Below the pieces are notes generated by a model. The model was not told where the DNA came from, made no database searches, and was given only the letters and a program-made list of their open reading frames with translations. 64,000 bases of DNA from Shewanella mangrovisoli (GTDB taxonomy: Bacteria > Pseudomonadota > Gammaproteobacteria > Enterobacterales > Shewanellaceae). Of the stretch, positions 7,400 to 16,269 are shown one piece after another (within the stretch, counting starts at the first letter, position 1; every line of letters starts with the position of its first letter). The DNA is taken from NCBI RefSeq assembly GCF_019457635.1, contig NZ_CP080412.1, forward strand, positions 2,170,001-2,234,000, in the 5' to 3' direction. The translations under genes were made by a program, and so were the position numbers.

Positions 7400-9279
7400 A
7401 GCTCTGTCCCCATGGTTAAGTGAATGCGCCATGAACGGTCAATGGTGTCTGTCTCTTTCAAACCAACCCCTAGATCTAACTTAATTGGGCCAATGGGGGA
7501 GATCCAATGGATACCGCCACCCACAGAGACCACAGGCTCAAACTGATTGTTATCAAAGGCGTTACCCGCATCCACAAAGGTGGCAACACGCCAAGTCGGG
7601 GTAACGTAATATTGATATTCCAAACTGCCTACCATGAGATAGCGACCACCGATAACCTCACGATTAACTTTGCCATCTGCATCGAGGTAATCGAGATAGG
7701 GCCCAAGTTCTTGATAGCCATAACCCCGGATGGTTTGGTCGCCACCGGCAAAGTAGCGCAGTGACGGTGGAATAAAGGCCAGCTCATTTTCATTGGCTAG
7801 GTTGGCGGCGAGATCCATGCGCGCCACGATTCTGTGGTTATCAAAAAAGGTATCAATCCACTTAAACTTGGCCTGTAAACGAGCAAGGCGGGTTTCTGAT
7901 CCCAGATAAGGATCGGCATAATCTAGGCTGTATATTTGCCTAAAGCCGGACTTAGGATCGAGTGAGTTATCGCCACGGGTGGTTTTAGAAAAGTTAATTC
8001 CCGCCAGATAAAAACTGGGGCTGTAATCGATATCAGATTGAGTATATTCCTCGCGGATCGCATCGAGGGAATAACTCATGAGCCATTGATTATCTAAGCG
8101 TTGTTGCCTAAGTAGCCCGAGCAAATACTTGGTCGACTCCAATTGGCCCGTGTTACGAAAATCACGGTTCTCGGGCTCGTAAATCTGGGTGACCCCGTAT
8201 TTGTCCCGCAGCAGGCCTAAACGAATTTTGAGTTGATCGTCTAAGGGATGAGTCAGCGGAATAGTATAAGTGGTTAAAAACTTGGGCCTGTCAGGCGACC
8301 ATTCCAAACTGGTTTCTTGGGAATGACCGTATTTATTGATCTGTGGCGTACGCCAAGTAACCCGTACCCTGGGATCGAAGGTTTTATCCGCGCTTTGACC
8401 TATGTCACCACCAAGACCTAACTCGATAGAATGACTGGCTTTATCCGTGAGTTCTACTTTTACGGGAAGCTGATTGTCCTTGGCCTGATCGATCTGTGGG
8501 ATGACCTTGATATTGGCAAAATAACCCGTATCCAACAATTGGCGGTTAAGTGCACTGACACGGCGGGTCGAATAGGCCGCATCTTCCTTAAAAGGAATAA
8601 GCTTAGAGAGAATGTCCGGCTCTAAACTATGGCCTTCAAAACTCACTTGACCAAAGTGGTAACGCACGCCGGAGTTAAAATGCAGGCTAATTTGCGCCGT
8701 GTTTAAATCGCGGTTGATTTTGATCTGTGACTCGGTGAATTCGCCATCGAAATAACCTCTAGCCAAGGCAAGCGTCACCAGTTGGGATTTCACATCGGAA
8801 TACACCCCATGGTTGAGTGTATCCCCAGGTTTGATATTGACCTCCGCCAGCCACTTATCGAAGGCGCGGTCGTCGAGCATCCCGCCGGAAAAATTAATGT
8901 CGACCCATTGGATCTTTACCGGTTCGCCCGCTTTGACCGTGAGCTTGAGTTCCCACGGGCCTTTGTCCTTTTCGAGTAACTGTTCTTCCACTTCACCATG
9001 GTAATAACCCATGGACTCGAGGGCGGTGGAGACATTGTCTTCCACGTTAAATAAGAAGGCGCGCCGCTGCACTTCGGAGTCTGGCATCGCACCTAAGTGG
9101 GCGAGAATGTTACGCTTTAGGGCTTCGTCGACCCCGTTGACAGAAAGCGTTAAAAAGTTATCGGCGGCCATAGTCCCTGATGTGACTAAACTCAGACCAA
9201 CAAGCAAATGAAGACGAAAAGGTAATGACGTTATTTGCAAGAATCGCTGCACTTTAATATCCCTGTGATGTGGTTTCAT
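7396..9279 (-). CDS. tamA: TamA, Omp85-family outer-membrane assembly protein
   Basis: Outer-membrane barrel partner of TamB. From the ATG at 9279 it is 627 aa; the longer reading to 9306 starts at TTG. A signal peptide with a long N-region ends near SGTMAA. POTRA-type repeats follow (about residues 45-270), then a D15/Omp85 beta-barrel with the conserved stretch FAGGDQTIRGYGYQELGP and the C-terminal strand HLTMGTEL. E. coli TamA is 577 aa, so the size fits. The last codons overlap tamB by 4 bases, forming a tamA-tamB operon. It is divergent from the isoaspartyl peptidase gene, with about 90 bases between the starts. Confidence 0.93.
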   Translation of the reverse strand: MKPHHRDIKVQRFLQITSLPFRLHLLVGLSLVTSGTMAADNFLTLSVNGVDEALKRNILAHLGAMPDSEVQRRAFLFNVEDNVSTALESMGYYHGEVEEQLLEKDKGPWELKLTVKAGEPVKIQWVDINFSGGMLDDRAFDKWLAEVNIKPGDTLNHGVYSDVKSQLVTLALARGYFDGEFTESQIKINRDLNTAQISLHFNSGVRYHFGQVSFEGHSLEPDILSKLIPFKEDAAYSTRRVSALNRQLLDTGYFANIKVIPQIDQAKDNQLPVKVELTDKASHSIELGLGGDIGQSADKTFDPRVRVTWRTPQINKYGHSQETSLEWSPDRPKFLTTYTIPLTHPLDDQLKIRLGLLRDKYGVTQIYEPENRDFRNTGQLESTKYLLGLLRQQRLDNQWLMSYSLDAIREEYTQSDIDYSPSFYLAGINFSKTTRGDNSLDPKSGFRQIYSLDYADPYLGSETRLARLQAKFKWIDTFFDNHRIVARMDLAANLANENELAFIPPSLRYFAGGDQTIRGYGYQELGPYLDYLDADGKVNREVIGGRYLMVGSLEYQYYVTPTWRVATFVDAGNAFDNNQFEPVVSVGGGIHWISPIGPIKLDLGVGLKETDTIDRSWRIHLTMGTEL

Positions 9280-9372
9280 TGTCGCCAGAATGGAGGTAAC
9301 AGGCAAGGAGATGATTGAAATTAGTCATTGAAATGGTTACAAAGGACGCTACTGTTTAAGGGGATGTAAATA

Positions 9373-10404
9373 ATGAAAATAAAATTAGCCACCTTTAGTT
9401 TAATTCTCTCGAGTGCACTTTTTATGTCACAAAATACCCATGCGAATGAAAAACCTTTTGCCATTGCGATCCACGGTGGCGCGGGCACCATTTCTAAGGC
9501 CAACCTCACGCCAGAGCTGCGTCAGGCCTATAAAGACAAGCTTAAAGAAGCCGTCGATAAAGGCTCAAAAGTGCTCGAGCAGGGCGGCGATAGCTTAGTT
9601 GCGGTGCAAACTGCCATCAATGTATTAGAAAATAGCCCGCTGTTTAACGCTGGTGTCGGTTCGGTTTACACCTATGATGGCGGCCACGAGTTAGATGCCT
9701 CCATTATGGATGGTAAAACCATGAATGCGGGCGCCGTAGCGGGCGTGCGCCATATCGCTAATCCCATCGATTTGGCCTTAGCCGTGATGAATAAGTCTGA
9801 GCATGTGATGCTCTCGGGCGCAGGCGCCGAGGAGTTTGCCTTAACCCAAGGTTTTAAACTGGAACCTAACAGCCATTTCGATAGCGATGCCCGTTATCAG
9901 CAATTGCTCGATGCCAGACAAAAACTGCAGGCGGCTGAAAAATCAGATCAAATTGCAGGTATTGAGATGAAAGATCTCGATTATAAATTTGGCACCGTCG
10001 GCGCTGTCGCCTTAGATAAAAACGGCAACTTAGCGGCGGGGACTTCGACTGGCGGCATGACGGCCAAGCGTTTTGGTCGCATTGGGGACTCGCCCGTGAT
10101 TGGGGCGGGCACCTATGCCGAAAACGGCGTTTGCGCCGTGTCGGCTACTGGCCACGGTGAGTTCTTTATTCGCTACCAAGTGGCGGGCGATATCTGCGCC
10201 AAGGTGAAATACCAGCAAAAATCCATTATTCAAGCGGCAGATGAAGTGATTAATCAACGCCTTATCACCGCTGGCGGCTCTGGTGGTGTGATTGCGGTCG
10301 ACCACAGAGGCAATATTGCCACGCCATTTAACACCGAAGGCATGTACCGCGCTACCCGTAGTAATGGCGAGCCTGCCCAAGTGATGATTTGGCAGGACCA
10401 ATAA
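9373..10404 (+). CDS. iaaA: isoaspartyl peptidase / plant-type L-asparaginase, exported
   Basis: Ntn-hydrolase that removes isoaspartyl residues from dipeptides and hydrolyses asparagine. 343 aa with a cleavable signal peptide (cut near THA-NEK), so periplasmic; E. coli IaaA lacks such a signal. The precursor is expected to self-cleave before Thr208 in DYKFGTVGAVALD, releasing the nucleophile. The GTSTGGMTAKRFGRIGDSP and GHGE motifs of the small subunit are present. Good Shine-Dalgarno (AAGGGGAT) before the ATG. A 10-bp hairpin follows the stop. Confidence 0.93.
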   Translation: MKIKLATFSLILSSALFMSQNTHANEKPFAIAIHGGAGTISKANLTPELRQAYKDKLKEAVDKGSKVLEQGGDSLVAVQTAINVLENSPLFNAGVGSVYTYDGGHELDASIMDGKTMNAGAVAGVRHIANPIDLALAVMNKSEHVMLSGAGAEEFALTQGFKLEPNSHFDSDARYQQLLDARQKLQAAEKSDQIAGIEMKDLDYKFGTVGAVALDKNGNLAAGTSTGGMTAKRFGRIGDSPVIGAGTYAENGVCAVSATGHGEFFIRYQVAGDICAKVKYQQKSIIQAADEVINQRLITAGGSGGVIAVDHRGNIATPFNTEGMYRATRSNGEPAQVMIWQDQ

Positions 10405-10416
10405 TCCATATCAATT

Positions 10417-10447
10417 GCCTTAGCGCACGTGAAGCGAGCGCTAAGGC
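10417..10447 (+). terminator. hairpin after iaaA
   Basis: GCCTTAGCGC (10417-10426) pairs perfectly with GCGCTAAGGC (10438-10447) around an 11-nt loop. It lacks a T-run, so it may be a weak terminator or an mRNA-stabilising hairpin. Confidence 0.45.
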
Positions 10448-10654
10448 TCATATCCTCAACGCGTTACCCTCACAAAGGGTGTTTTAAGATCCAATTTAGG
10501 CCCACTAAATCGCACTTATTGTTCACCCAATATCCATTCTGATAGGCAAATAGATAACTCCAATCGGTATTAATCGCTTACCTGTTGCGAGATTTTGACT
10601 AGACTCAAAGCGTAGGTGTGTTGAGTTGGTAAAGGATAGATTGGGGAGATTGCT

Positions 10655-11071
10655 ATGGATTCAATAAAAATACGCGACCATATGGATCGTCAGCCCGTGT
10701 TGCTACGCACCAATATGTCGCTGGCCACTGCGGTTGAAAAACTGTTAGACAACAACAAGATGGGTGCCGCTGTCGTGGATGATAACGGCGATTTAGTGGG
10801 ATTTTTATCCCAGCAAGATTGTTTAGCCGTGATGCTTAAAAGCAGTTATCACTGTGATATGACCTCAGTGGTAAAAGATTGTATGCGCACCGAAGTCTTG
10901 TATGTCGGTCCCGATGACAGCATTTTGCAATTAGCAGAGCAAATGCTTGGCTCTAAACCTAAGATTTATCCCGTGGTCGAGCAGGGCAAAGTCGTTGGTA
11001 CCATTAACCGCACGAATGTGCTGCGTGCCATGAATGTGTATATGCAGCAATGTTACTTAGCACCCGCCTAA
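10655..11071 (+). CDS. tandem CBS-domain protein
   Basis: A 138-residue cytoplasmic protein made of a CBS pair: domain 1 about residues 8-60 (VLLRTNMSLATAVEKLLDNN, GAAVVDDNGDLVGFLSQQD) and domain 2 about 70-130 (VLYVGPDDSILQLAEQML, YPVVEQGKVVGTINRTNVL). CBS pairs usually bind adenine nucleotides such as AMP, ATP or SAM and act as energy sensors, but nothing here identifies the ligand or partner. There is no other domain. GGGGAG lies 8 bases before the ATG. It is probably a single-gene unit. Confidence 0.85.
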   Translation: MDSIKIRDHMDRQPVLLRTNMSLATAVEKLLDNNKMGAAVVDDNGDLVGFLSQQDCLAVMLKSSYHCDMTSVVKDCMRTEVLYVGPDDSILQLAEQMLGSKPKIYPVVEQGKVVGTINRTNVLRAMNVYMQQCYLAPA

Positions 11072-11199
11072 GCTCTAAGCGCTAAGCCCTTCAAAAGGTG
11101 ATTAATTTGCCTGTTTTTCATCCTTTTGAGGCCAAATTAGTCGTACCAATACGTCCCGTTCCTTGCTAGGATCGCTGTTTTCGATGCTAGCAATGGAAT

Positions 11200-14100
11200 T
11201 TGGTTTTGAACTCTGACAAACATCCGCTATCGAGCGACTTTCTCAAGCAGTGCTTTCAAAGTGATGCCTCGCGGATCCGCCGCCGTTTATTTAAGCTCAA
11301 TAAAGAAGCCGATTCTGATAAGAAAACCCAAGAGTTAGCCAAACTTGCCGAGCAGGCGCAAGCAGCGTTCGAAAAGGTCGAGCAGCGTCTTAAGGCGCGC
11401 CCGAAAATCCAATACCCAGATAATTTGCCCGTGAGCGGCATGCGCGAAGAGATCGCTAAAGCCATAAGTGAAAACCAAGTGGTGATCATCGCGGGTGAAA
11501 CCGGTTCGGGTAAAACCACTCAGCTCCCAAAAATCTGTTTAGAACTGGGCCTTGGTAGCCGCGGCTTTATTGGTCATACCCAGCCACGGCGTTTAGCGGC
11601 GCGCAGCGTGGCGACACGTGTTGCCGAAGAGTTGCAAAGTCCGCTCGGCGAAGTGGTGGGCTTTAAGGTGCGTTTTGCCGATGCCTTAAAGAGCGAATCC
11701 TATATCAAGCTGATGACCGACGGGATTTTACTGGCGGAGCTCACCTCGGATCGCTATTTAGAGCAATACGATACTATCATCATCGACGAGGCGCACGAGC
11801 GCAGCCTCAACATCGACTTTATCTTGGGTTACCTCAAGCAAATTCTGAAAAAACGCCCCGATCTTAAGATCATCATCACCTCGGCAACCATCGATGTTGA
11901 GCGTTTTTGTAAGCATTTCAATAATGCACCTATTATCGAAGTCTCTGGCCGGACGTATCCAGTGGAAACCCGTTATCGCCCGCTAGTGCAAGATACCGAA
12001 GCGGATCTCGACCAAATCGAAGGGATTTTTGCCGCCGTCGATGAGTTAGTCGCCGAAGGCTTGGGCGATATTCTGATCTTTATGAACGGCGAGCGGGAAA
12101 TTCGCGATACCGCCGAGCAGTTAAATCGTCGCAATTACCGCGATACCGAGATTTTGCCGTTATATGCGCGCCTCTCCTACGGCGAGCAGTCCAAGGTGTT
12201 TAGCAACCATACTGGGCGTCGCATCGTGCTTGCCACGAACGTGGCGGAAACCTCGCTGACAGTCCCTGGTATTCGTTATGTGATTGACCCAGGGACAGCG
12301 CGGATCAGCCGTTACAGTTATCGCACTAAGGTGCAGCGCTTGCCCATAGAGCCCATTTCACAGGCCAGTGCCAATCAGCGTCAAGGCCGCTGCGGCCGTG
12401 TTGGCCCGGGTATTTGTATTCGTTTATACGATGAGGCGGATTTTAACAGTCGTCCCGCATTTACCGATCCCGAAATCCTGCGCACAAACTTAGCCTCGGT
12501 GATTTTACAGATGCTCGCCATCGGTCTTGGCGATATTGCAGCGTTCCCCTTTATTGAGCCGCCCGATCCGCGCCATATTCGCGATGGCTTCTTACTGCTT
12601 GAGGAATTACAAGCCGTTAAGCAGCAGAAGGGCAATATTGTGTTAACGCCGCTTGGGCGTCAGTTATCGCAGATCCCGGTGGATCCGCGTCTGGCTCGTA
12701 TGGTGGTGGAGAGTCATCAGCAGGGCTGTTTGCAGGAAGTGCTAGTGATTGCGGCGGGTCTGTCGATTCAAGACCCCCGTGAGCGCCCCATGGATAGAAA
12801 GCAGGCGTCCGATGAGGCTCATCGCCGTTTTGCCGATCCCCATTCTGATTTTGTCAGCTGGGTGAATCTATGGCAGCACTTAAAAGAGCAGCAAAAGGAA
12901 TTATCCGCCAGCCAGTTCCGTAAAAAATGCCGCGACGAGTACTTAGCCTACCTGCGTGTGCGTGAATGGCAGGATTTATATACTCAGCTAAAACAAGCGG
13001 TTCACGATTTAAAGTGGCGCTTAAATGACACTCCAGCCAACTACGATGCGCTGCACCGTGCGTTGTTATCGGGTCTGCTGAGTCATATCGGTTTTAAGGA
13101 CAATAACAACGAGTACTTAGGTGCGCGCAATCGTAAGTTTTTTGTGTTCCCAGGTTCACCGCTGGCGAAAAAAGGCCCGAAATGGATCATGGCGGCGGAG
13201 CTCACCGAAACCTCTAAGCTGTTTGCCCGCTGCTGCGCCAAAATTGAGCCTGAGTGGCTCGAGCCGTTAGCGGCGCATCTGATTAAAAAGAATCACTTAG
13301 AGCCGCATTTTGAGGCCAAACAGGGCAGTGTGATTGCCTTTGAAAACCAAGTGCTTTACGGTTTGACCGTGGTGCATCGCCGCCGCGTGCAATACGGGCC
13401 GATAAATCCTGTTGAAGCGCGGGAAATCTTTATCCGTAGCGCGCTTGCCGAAGGGCAATTACAGACCAAAGAAGCCTTCTTTATCGCTAACCAAAAGCTA
13501 TTAGAGGATGTCGAAGCACTCGAGCACAAGTCCCGTCGCCGCGATATTTTGGTCGATGAACAAGTGTTAATGGACTTTTACGAGCCGCGCATTCCCGAAG
13601 GCATCTATAACGCGCCTAAGTTCTTTAGCTGGTGGAAGGAAGCGCGCCGTACTCAGCCCGATTTACTCGATTTTAATAAGTCACTGCTTATGCAGCGCAG
13701 TGCCGATCATATCTCGGCGCTCGATTTCCCTGACACTTGGCATAAGGGTAATATCCGCCTGCAACTGAGTTATCACTTCGACCCCGCGGCGAGTGATGAT
13801 GGCGTTTCTGTGCATATTCCAGTGGCGCTACTCAATCAAATCGATGATACGGATTTCGATTGGCTGGTGGCGGGGATGCGTGAGGAGAAATGCGTCGCCC
13901 TGATTAAGTCTTTACCTAAGGGGCTGAGACGTAACTTTGTGCCTGCGCCCGATTATGCCCGCGCCTGCGTGCAGGCGATGCAGCCCTTTAGCGCCAGTTT
14001 ACTCGATGCCATGTGCAAACAGCTTTTGCGTATGAGTGGTACGCGCGTTAATCCTGAAGATTTTGATGTCACGCAGATGCCCGCGCATTTGCAGATGAAC

Positions 14101-15081
14101 TTTAAGATTGAGGACGACAAGGGCAAGTTAGTGGCTCAGGGGCGGGTACTCGATACCCTAAAGGCCGAGTTACAGGGCGTGGTCGCTAAGGCGATTCGTC
14201 AAGTGGCGGATAAGGGGATTGAAAAGGAAGCGCTCACCGAGTGGTCCTTTGGCGACTTACCGAAACAATTTGAGCAGCGTAAGGGCAACTATCAAGTTCG
14301 GGCTTTCCCTGCACTAATTGACAATAAAGACTCAGTTGCTATCAAATTATTTGATGATGAATTTGAGGCGCAGGCGGCGCACCGTCAGGGTCTACGTCGC
14401 TTGTTGTTACTCAATATTCCATCGCCGGTAAAACACCTGCAACAGGCACTGCCTAACAAGGCAAAACTGGCGATGTATTTCAATCCATTTGGTCAAGTGC
14501 AAATTCTGATTGATGACATCATTACCGCAGCCGTGCAGCAATTGCTCGATGAAAAGGCGCTGGATGTGCGCGATGCTGCTCAGTTCGAGCAGGCCAAGGA
14601 TTGGGTGCGCCAAGAGCTGAACCCTACCGCCGAGCAAATCGCCCTAAAAGTGGAGCAAATTTTGACGCTCTACCAAGGCATTAAAAAGCGGACCAAGGGC
14701 AAAATTAGCTTAGATATCGCTTTTGCGATGAGTGATATTCAAAGTCAATTAGACCAATTAGTGTTCAAGGGATTCGTCGAAGCCTGTGGTTGGAATCGCC
14801 TAGCGGATGTGGCGCGTTACTTAAAGGCGATTGAAACCCGTATCGACAAGTTGCCCGTGGATCCGACCCGTGACCGTTTGCATATGCAGAGTATCACTAA
14901 AGTGCAGGAGGCCTTAGCGGCGCAGCTTGCTAAGGTGCCACGCTCGCAACCCGTGCCTGCGGCACTGATTGAAGCCCGTTGGATGATTGAAGAATACCGC
15001 GTGTCTTGCTTTGCACAGGCGCTGGGAACGGCTTATCCCATCTCGGAAAAGCGTATTTTAAACCATATCTTGCTGAGTTAA
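11200..15081 (+). CDS. hrpA: ATP-dependent RNA helicase HrpA
   Basis: DEAH-box RNA helicase, 1293 aa (E. coli HrpA is 1300). Walker A GETGSGKTT at residues 99-107, DEAH at 196-199, SAT motif (IIITSATID) and QRQGRCGRVGPG (motif VI) are all present, followed by HA2, OB-fold and the long HrpA-specific C-terminal region (DUF3418). In E. coli HrpA rescues stalled ribosomes by acting on mRNA. The start is not ATG: TTG at 11200 or TTG at 11206 are the options, and an in-frame TAG at 11188-11190 excludes anything further upstream. It stands alone and is followed by a strong terminator. Confidence 0.96.
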   Translation: MVLNSDKHPLSSDFLKQCFQSDASRIRRRLFKLNKEADSDKKTQELAKLAEQAQAAFEKVEQRLKARPKIQYPDNLPVSGMREEIAKAISENQVVIIAGETGSGKTTQLPKICLELGLGSRGFIGHTQPRRLAARSVATRVAEELQSPLGEVVGFKVRFADALKSESYIKLMTDGILLAELTSDRYLEQYDTIIIDEAHERSLNIDFILGYLKQILKKRPDLKIIITSATIDVERFCKHFNNAPIIEVSGRTYPVETRYRPLVQDTEADLDQIEGIFAAVDELVAEGLGDILIFMNGEREIRDTAEQLNRRNYRDTEILPLYARLSYGEQSKVFSNHTGRRIVLATNVAETSLTVPGIRYVIDPGTARISRYSYRTKVQRLPIEPISQASANQRQGRCGRVGPGICIRLYDEADFNSRPAFTDPEILRTNLASVILQMLAIGLGDIAAFPFIEPPDPRHIRDGFLLLEELQAVKQQKGNIVLTPLGRQLSQIPVDPRLARMVVESHQQGCLQEVLVIAAGLSIQDPRERPMDRKQASDEAHRRFADPHSDFVSWVNLWQHLKEQQKELSASQFRKKCRDEYLAYLRVREWQDLYTQLKQAVHDLKWRLNDTPANYDALHRALLSGLLSHIGFKDNNNEYLGARNRKFFVFPGSPLAKKGPKWIMAAELTETSKLFARCCAKIEPEWLEPLAAHLIKKNHLEPHFEAKQGSVIAFENQVLYGLTVVHRRRVQYGPINPVEAREIFIRSALAEGQLQTKEAFFIANQKLLEDVEALEHKSRRRDILVDEQVLMDFYEPRIPEGIYNAPKFFSWWKEARRTQPDLLDFNKSLLMQRSADHISALDFPDTWHKGNIRLQLSYHFDPAASDDGVSVHIPVALLNQIDDTDFDWLVAGMREEKCVALIKSLPKGLRRNFVPAPDYARACVQAMQPFSASLLDAMCKQLLRMSGTRVNPEDFDVTQMPAHLQMNFKIEDDKGKLVAQGRVLDTLKAELQGVVAKAIRQVADKGIEKEALTEWSFGDLPKQFEQRKGNYQVRAFPALIDNKDSVAIKLFDDEFEAQAAHRQGLRRLLLLNIPSPVKHLQQALPNKAKLAMYFNPFGQVQILIDDIITAAVQQLLDEKALDVRDAAQFEQAKDWVRQELNPTAEQIALKVEQILTLYQGIKKRTKGKISLDIAFAMSDIQSQLDQLVFKGFVEACGWNRLADVARYLKAIETRIDKLPVDPTRDRLHMQSITKVQEALAAQLAKVPRSQPVPAALIEARWMIEEYRVSCFAQALGTAYPISEKRILNHILLS

Positions 15082-15151
15082 TGATGTTGATACATTACTG
15101 ATTGAATCTGTAGATTCAGTGAGTTGAGCGCAACGCGTCATCTTTAGCATT

Positions 15152-15182
15152 AAAAGCCGAACCTTAGGGTTCGGCTTTTTTA
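15152..15182 (+). terminator. hrpA terminator
   Basis: AGCCGAACC (15155-15163) pairs with GGTTCGGCT (15168-15176), flanked by AAAA before and TTTTT after. Classic intrinsic terminator. Confidence 0.85.
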
Positions 15183-15808
15183 TTGCCCACTTTCACCTAA
15201 CTACCATTAGCCGCGACAAACTTGTACTTACTGCGTAGATTTTTACTATGGGCTATCGCTACAGGCTATCGCAGGTCGCTAACCCCAAAGGACAAAGCTG
15301 GTGGCGAATAAATTAGCCGAAACGACTTTTAAAAGACCTAAAAATTGATGGGTCAGTTAGCCAATACGCTAGAGGATTTAGCAGTATCTTGAGTGAGTTA
15401 ACGCCTTGACGCAGATGTTAAACCGATTTTGCCGTGGATAATTGGTAATTTGTTCCTTCCTTTACCATCTCCCAATACTCCTTAAGGAATATTTTGTTTA
15501 AATTTTGTGCGGTTTCCTTGCTTAGCGCCTCTCTCTTTTCCATGCTTTAGCAATTGGTTAATAAAAAAATATAACCAATCAATCGATTTACAATCTAAAA
15601 AAACGCTTAAAAACCATGATCTAACTAAATCTATCGCCAAATTGATGATCTGGATCAAGCATCAAAGGGTTTACCGATTTGGAGGTATACAGTTTGTTAA
15701 CACCTTAACGCTATGATCATTTCGTGGATCAAAGATGTAATTGAGATACCTATAAATCCTGCATTGGTCAGAGCAATCCATCACAGGAACGAACCTCTTG
15801 GAGGACGC
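15183..15808. other. long intergenic region upstream of the nap operon
   Basis: About 630 bases with no convincing gene. The only open frame (15507-15716) has no ribosome site and no recognisable sequence. The right half is AT-rich and holds the FNR-type site at 15645-15658, and a NarP-like half heptamer TACCTAT at 15747-15753. The left half shows nothing I can support. Confidence 0.6.
15645..15658 (+). promoter_or_regulatory. FNR/CRP-type site upstream of napE
   Basis: ATGAT-CTGG-ATCAA matches the FNR consensus TTGAT-N4-ATCAA at 9 of 10 defined bases. A TATACA -10-like box follows at 15686-15691, putting the site near the class II activator position (about -45). CRP, which in Shewanella controls much of anaerobic respiration, recognises a related sequence, so either protein could bind. 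Confidence 0.65.
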
Positions 15809-15967
15809 ATGAGTGCTAACAGCGCAGCAGAAAAATCCTTAGAACTGAAAATTTTTATCTTTTTAACCGTATTTCTCGCCCCCCTCTTATCCGTGTTGTT
15901 GGTGAGTGGATTGGGATTTGCCATATGGTTTAGCCAAATCTTCACCGGCCCGCCGGGTGCAGGTTGA
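15809..15967 (+). CDS. napE: NapE, small membrane protein of periplasmic nitrate reductase operon
   Basis: 52 residues, one hydrophobic span (about 14-42). It carries the NapE/TorE pattern: ELKIFIFLTVFLAPLLSVLL, then GFAIWF and a GPPG tail. Function in the Nap system is not settled. The ATG has an excellent Shine-Dalgarno (GGAGGA, 15800-15805). It is the first gene of napEDABC and lies 44 bases before napD. Confidence 0.88.
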   Translation: MSANSAAEKSLELKIFIFLTVFLAPLLSVLLVSGLGFAIWFSQIFTGPPGAG

Positions 15968-16011
15968 GGCCTAAAGAATAATAACAACAGCATGAATAAG
16001 CGGAGTGTCGG

Positions 16012-16269
16012 ATGAGCAAAGAGCTTCATATCACGAGTCTAGTGGTGCAAGTCATGCCACACAAAATGGCGGATGTTAGGCAACACATTATGGCGATTGA
16101 AAATGCCGAACTCTCTGTTAATAACGAAGTGAAACTCGTCGTCGTACTTGAAGGTGACTCCCAACGTGCCTTGATGGACGGTATCGAACAGATTAATGCC
16201 ATTCCTGGCGTCTTGTCCGCCACTATGGTTTACCACCAGAGTGAAGAGCTCGAAGAGGGTGAAGAATGA
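16012..16269 (+). CDS. napD: NapD, NapA-specific chaperone
   Basis: 85 residues with the ferredoxin-like NapD fold pattern ([21 protein letters not shown] and [15 protein letters not shown]). NapD binds the Tat signal of NapA and holds back export until the molybdenum cofactor is in place. An acidic tail (EELEEGEE) is present. The stop overlaps the napA ATG as ATGA (16266-16269), so translation is probably coupled. Confidence 0.94.
   Translation: MSKELHITSLVVQVMPHKMADVRQHIMAIENAELSVNNEVKLVVVLEGDSQRALMDGIEQINAIPGVLSATMVYHQSEELEEGEE

Noticed and set aside
15507..15716. 69-codon frame upstream of napE
   Set aside because: No ribosome site; overlaps the FNR-type promoter region.
15712..15733. 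Second FNR-like site (TGATC...GGATCA) before napE
   Set aside because: Half-site spacing is too large for FNR or CRP.
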